DNA from: Hyphomicrobiales bacterium
GTDB taxonomy: Bacteria > Pseudomonadota > Alphaproteobacteria > Rhizobiales > Xanthobacteraceae
Assembly (NCBI GenBank): GCA_021730825.1
Contig: JAKFYO010000038.1
Coordinates: 1-8,944, forward strand
DNA length: 8,944 nt
Reading direction: 5' to 3'
In this document: positions 8,114-8,944 of the stretch, one piece after another
Layout of the letters: each line of letters starts with the position of its first letter
How positions within the stretch are numbered: the stretch's first letter is position 1
Notes under the pieces: model-generated
What the model was told of the DNA's origin: nothing
The model's input: only the letters and a program-made list of their open reading frames with translations
The model's database searches: none
Program-made: the position numbers and the translations under genes

Positions 8114-8944
8114 ATGACCCGCAAGCCTTACGAAAACAAGCCTTCCGAAAAGGACAAATCCGGCGAGCGTATCGCGAAGGTGATCGCGCGCGCTGGCCTC
8201 ACCTCGCGCCGCGAGGCGGAAGCATGGATCGCGGCCGGCCGCGTGAGCGTCAATGGCGAAGTATTGAAGACGCCCGCCGTGACGGTTTCCTCATCGGACA
8301 AAATCGAGGTCGATGGCACGGCCTTGCCGAGGCGGGAGCGGACCCGGCTTTTTCTCTATTACAAGCCGCGGGGGCTGGTGACGACAAATTCCGACCCCGA
8401 GGGGCGGCCGACCATCTTTCAAAGCCTACCGAGAGATCTTCCGCGCGTCGTCAGCGTCGGGCGGCTCGACATCAACTCGGAAGGCTTGTTGTTGCTCACG
8501 AACGACGGCGGGCTTTCGCGCATCCTCGAATTGCCCGCGACCGGCTGGCTTCGGCAGTATCGCGTGCGCGCGAACGGCCGCACCGACCAGCCGCGTCTGA
8601 ACTCGCTCAAGAAAGGCGTCAGGATCGAAGGCGTTTCTTATGGCCCGATCGAAGCGACGTTAGATAGCGAAAAAGGCGCGAACCAGTGGCTTACCGTCGG
8701 CATTCGCGAAGGTAAGAACCGCGAAGTGCGCAAGGTGCTGGAAAGCATCGGGTTGAAAGTGAACCGGCTGATCCGTGTTGCTTTCGGCCCATTCGAGCTT
8801 GGTGAACTAAAGGAAGGCGCGGTCGCGGAGGTGCCGACGAGCGATCTTCGCGCGCAGATCGGCGGCGAACTCGAGAAGCAATCGCAGAGTGACTTCGTTG
8901 CTCCCGTGCGCGATGTGCAGCGGCCAGTAATGCGCGAAAAGCCA
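8114..8944 (+). CDS. rluB: rRNA pseudouridine synthase, RsuA/RluB family (3' end outside window)
   Basis: The enzyme isomerises a uridine in rRNA to pseudouridine; the RluB branch acts on 23S rRNA helix 90 (E. coli position 2605). The frame is open from ATG 8114 to the right edge, giving 277 residues so far. Seen: a short Lys-rich N-terminus; an S4 RNA-binding domain (about 17-65, with IAKVIARAGLTSRREAE and GRVSVNG); then the catalytic domain with YYKPRGLVTT (82-91), the GRLDINSEGLLLLTNDGG motif (116-133) holding catalytic Asp119, and REGKNREVRKV (near 200-210). RluB is chosen over RsuA by overall resemblance, and RluE/RluF cannot be excluded. The catalytic domain ends near residue 250; the remaining sequence looks like the start of the low-complexity, basic C-terminal tail common in alphaproteobacterial members. 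The gene is divergent from tadA. Confidence 0.9.
   Translation, partial: MTRKPYENKPSEKDKSGERIAKVIARAGLTSRREAEAWIAAGRVSVNGEVLKTPAVTVSSSDKIEVDGTALPRRERTRLFLYYKPRGLVTTNSDPEGRPTIFQSLPRDLPRVVSVGRLDINSEGLLLLTNDGGLSRILELPATGWLRQYRVRANGRTDQPRLNSLKKGVRIEGVSYGPIEATLDSEKGANQWLTVGIREGKNREVRKVLESIGLKVNRLIRVAFGPFELGELKEGAVAEVPTSDLRAQIGGELEKQSQSDFVAPVRDVQRPVMREKP

Noticed and set aside
8224..8667. A 147-codon plus-strand open frame within the pseudouridine synthase gene
   Set aside because: It is in another frame from the S4 and catalytic motifs, is Arg-rich and has no domain; the real gene starts at 8114.

Overview
The window looks like a conserved chromosomal segment from an alphaproteobacterium, most likely Hyphomicrobiales (Rhizobiales), in the wider Bradyrhizobium/Rhodopseudomonas/Beijerinckiaceae area. 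The basis is a GC-rich sequence, strong G/C bias at third codon positions, a DUF2093 protein (an alphaproteobacterial family), the waaA-lpxK pair, and a dehalogenase whose active-site numbering follows the Rhodopseudomonas palustris enzyme almost residue for residue. The taxonomic placement is inference.

Layout, left to right. (1) Plus strand: the 3' part of waaA (cut by the left edge) is followed after 4 bp by lpxK; both serve lipid A-Kdo assembly. (2) Minus strand, convergent with lpxK: xseA (exonuclease VII large subunit) followed by a small DUF2093 gene, whose stop codon shares bases with the lpxK stop. (3) Plus strand, divergent from xseA: purD (purine synthesis), overlapping by 4 bp a fluoroacetate/haloacetate dehalogenase-like alpha/beta hydrolase; then, after a 106-bp gap containing an inverted repeat, an ACAD10/11-type phosphotransferase and, 19 bp further on, a patatin-like lipase. 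(4) Minus strand: tadA (tRNA-A34 deaminase), whose stop directly abuts that of the patatin gene. (5) Plus strand, divergent from tadA: an RluB-type rRNA pseudouridine synthase, cut by the right edge.

The genes are densely packed. The two convergent junctions have no spacer at all and two tandem pairs are spaced for coupled translation. Housekeeping functions (envelope, DNA repair, purines, tRNA and rRNA modification) surround a three-gene accessory-looking run (dehalogenase, phosphotransferase, patatin) that may act on small acids or acyl-CoA/lipid substrates. I see no mobile element, CRISPR array, RNA gene, phage gene or clearly new system. The points most worth a second look are the complete defluorinase-type active site downstream of purD, the unassigned substrate of the phosphotransferase, and the short palindromes in the tadA/rluB divergent spacer. 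No intergenic stretch exceeds 110 bp.
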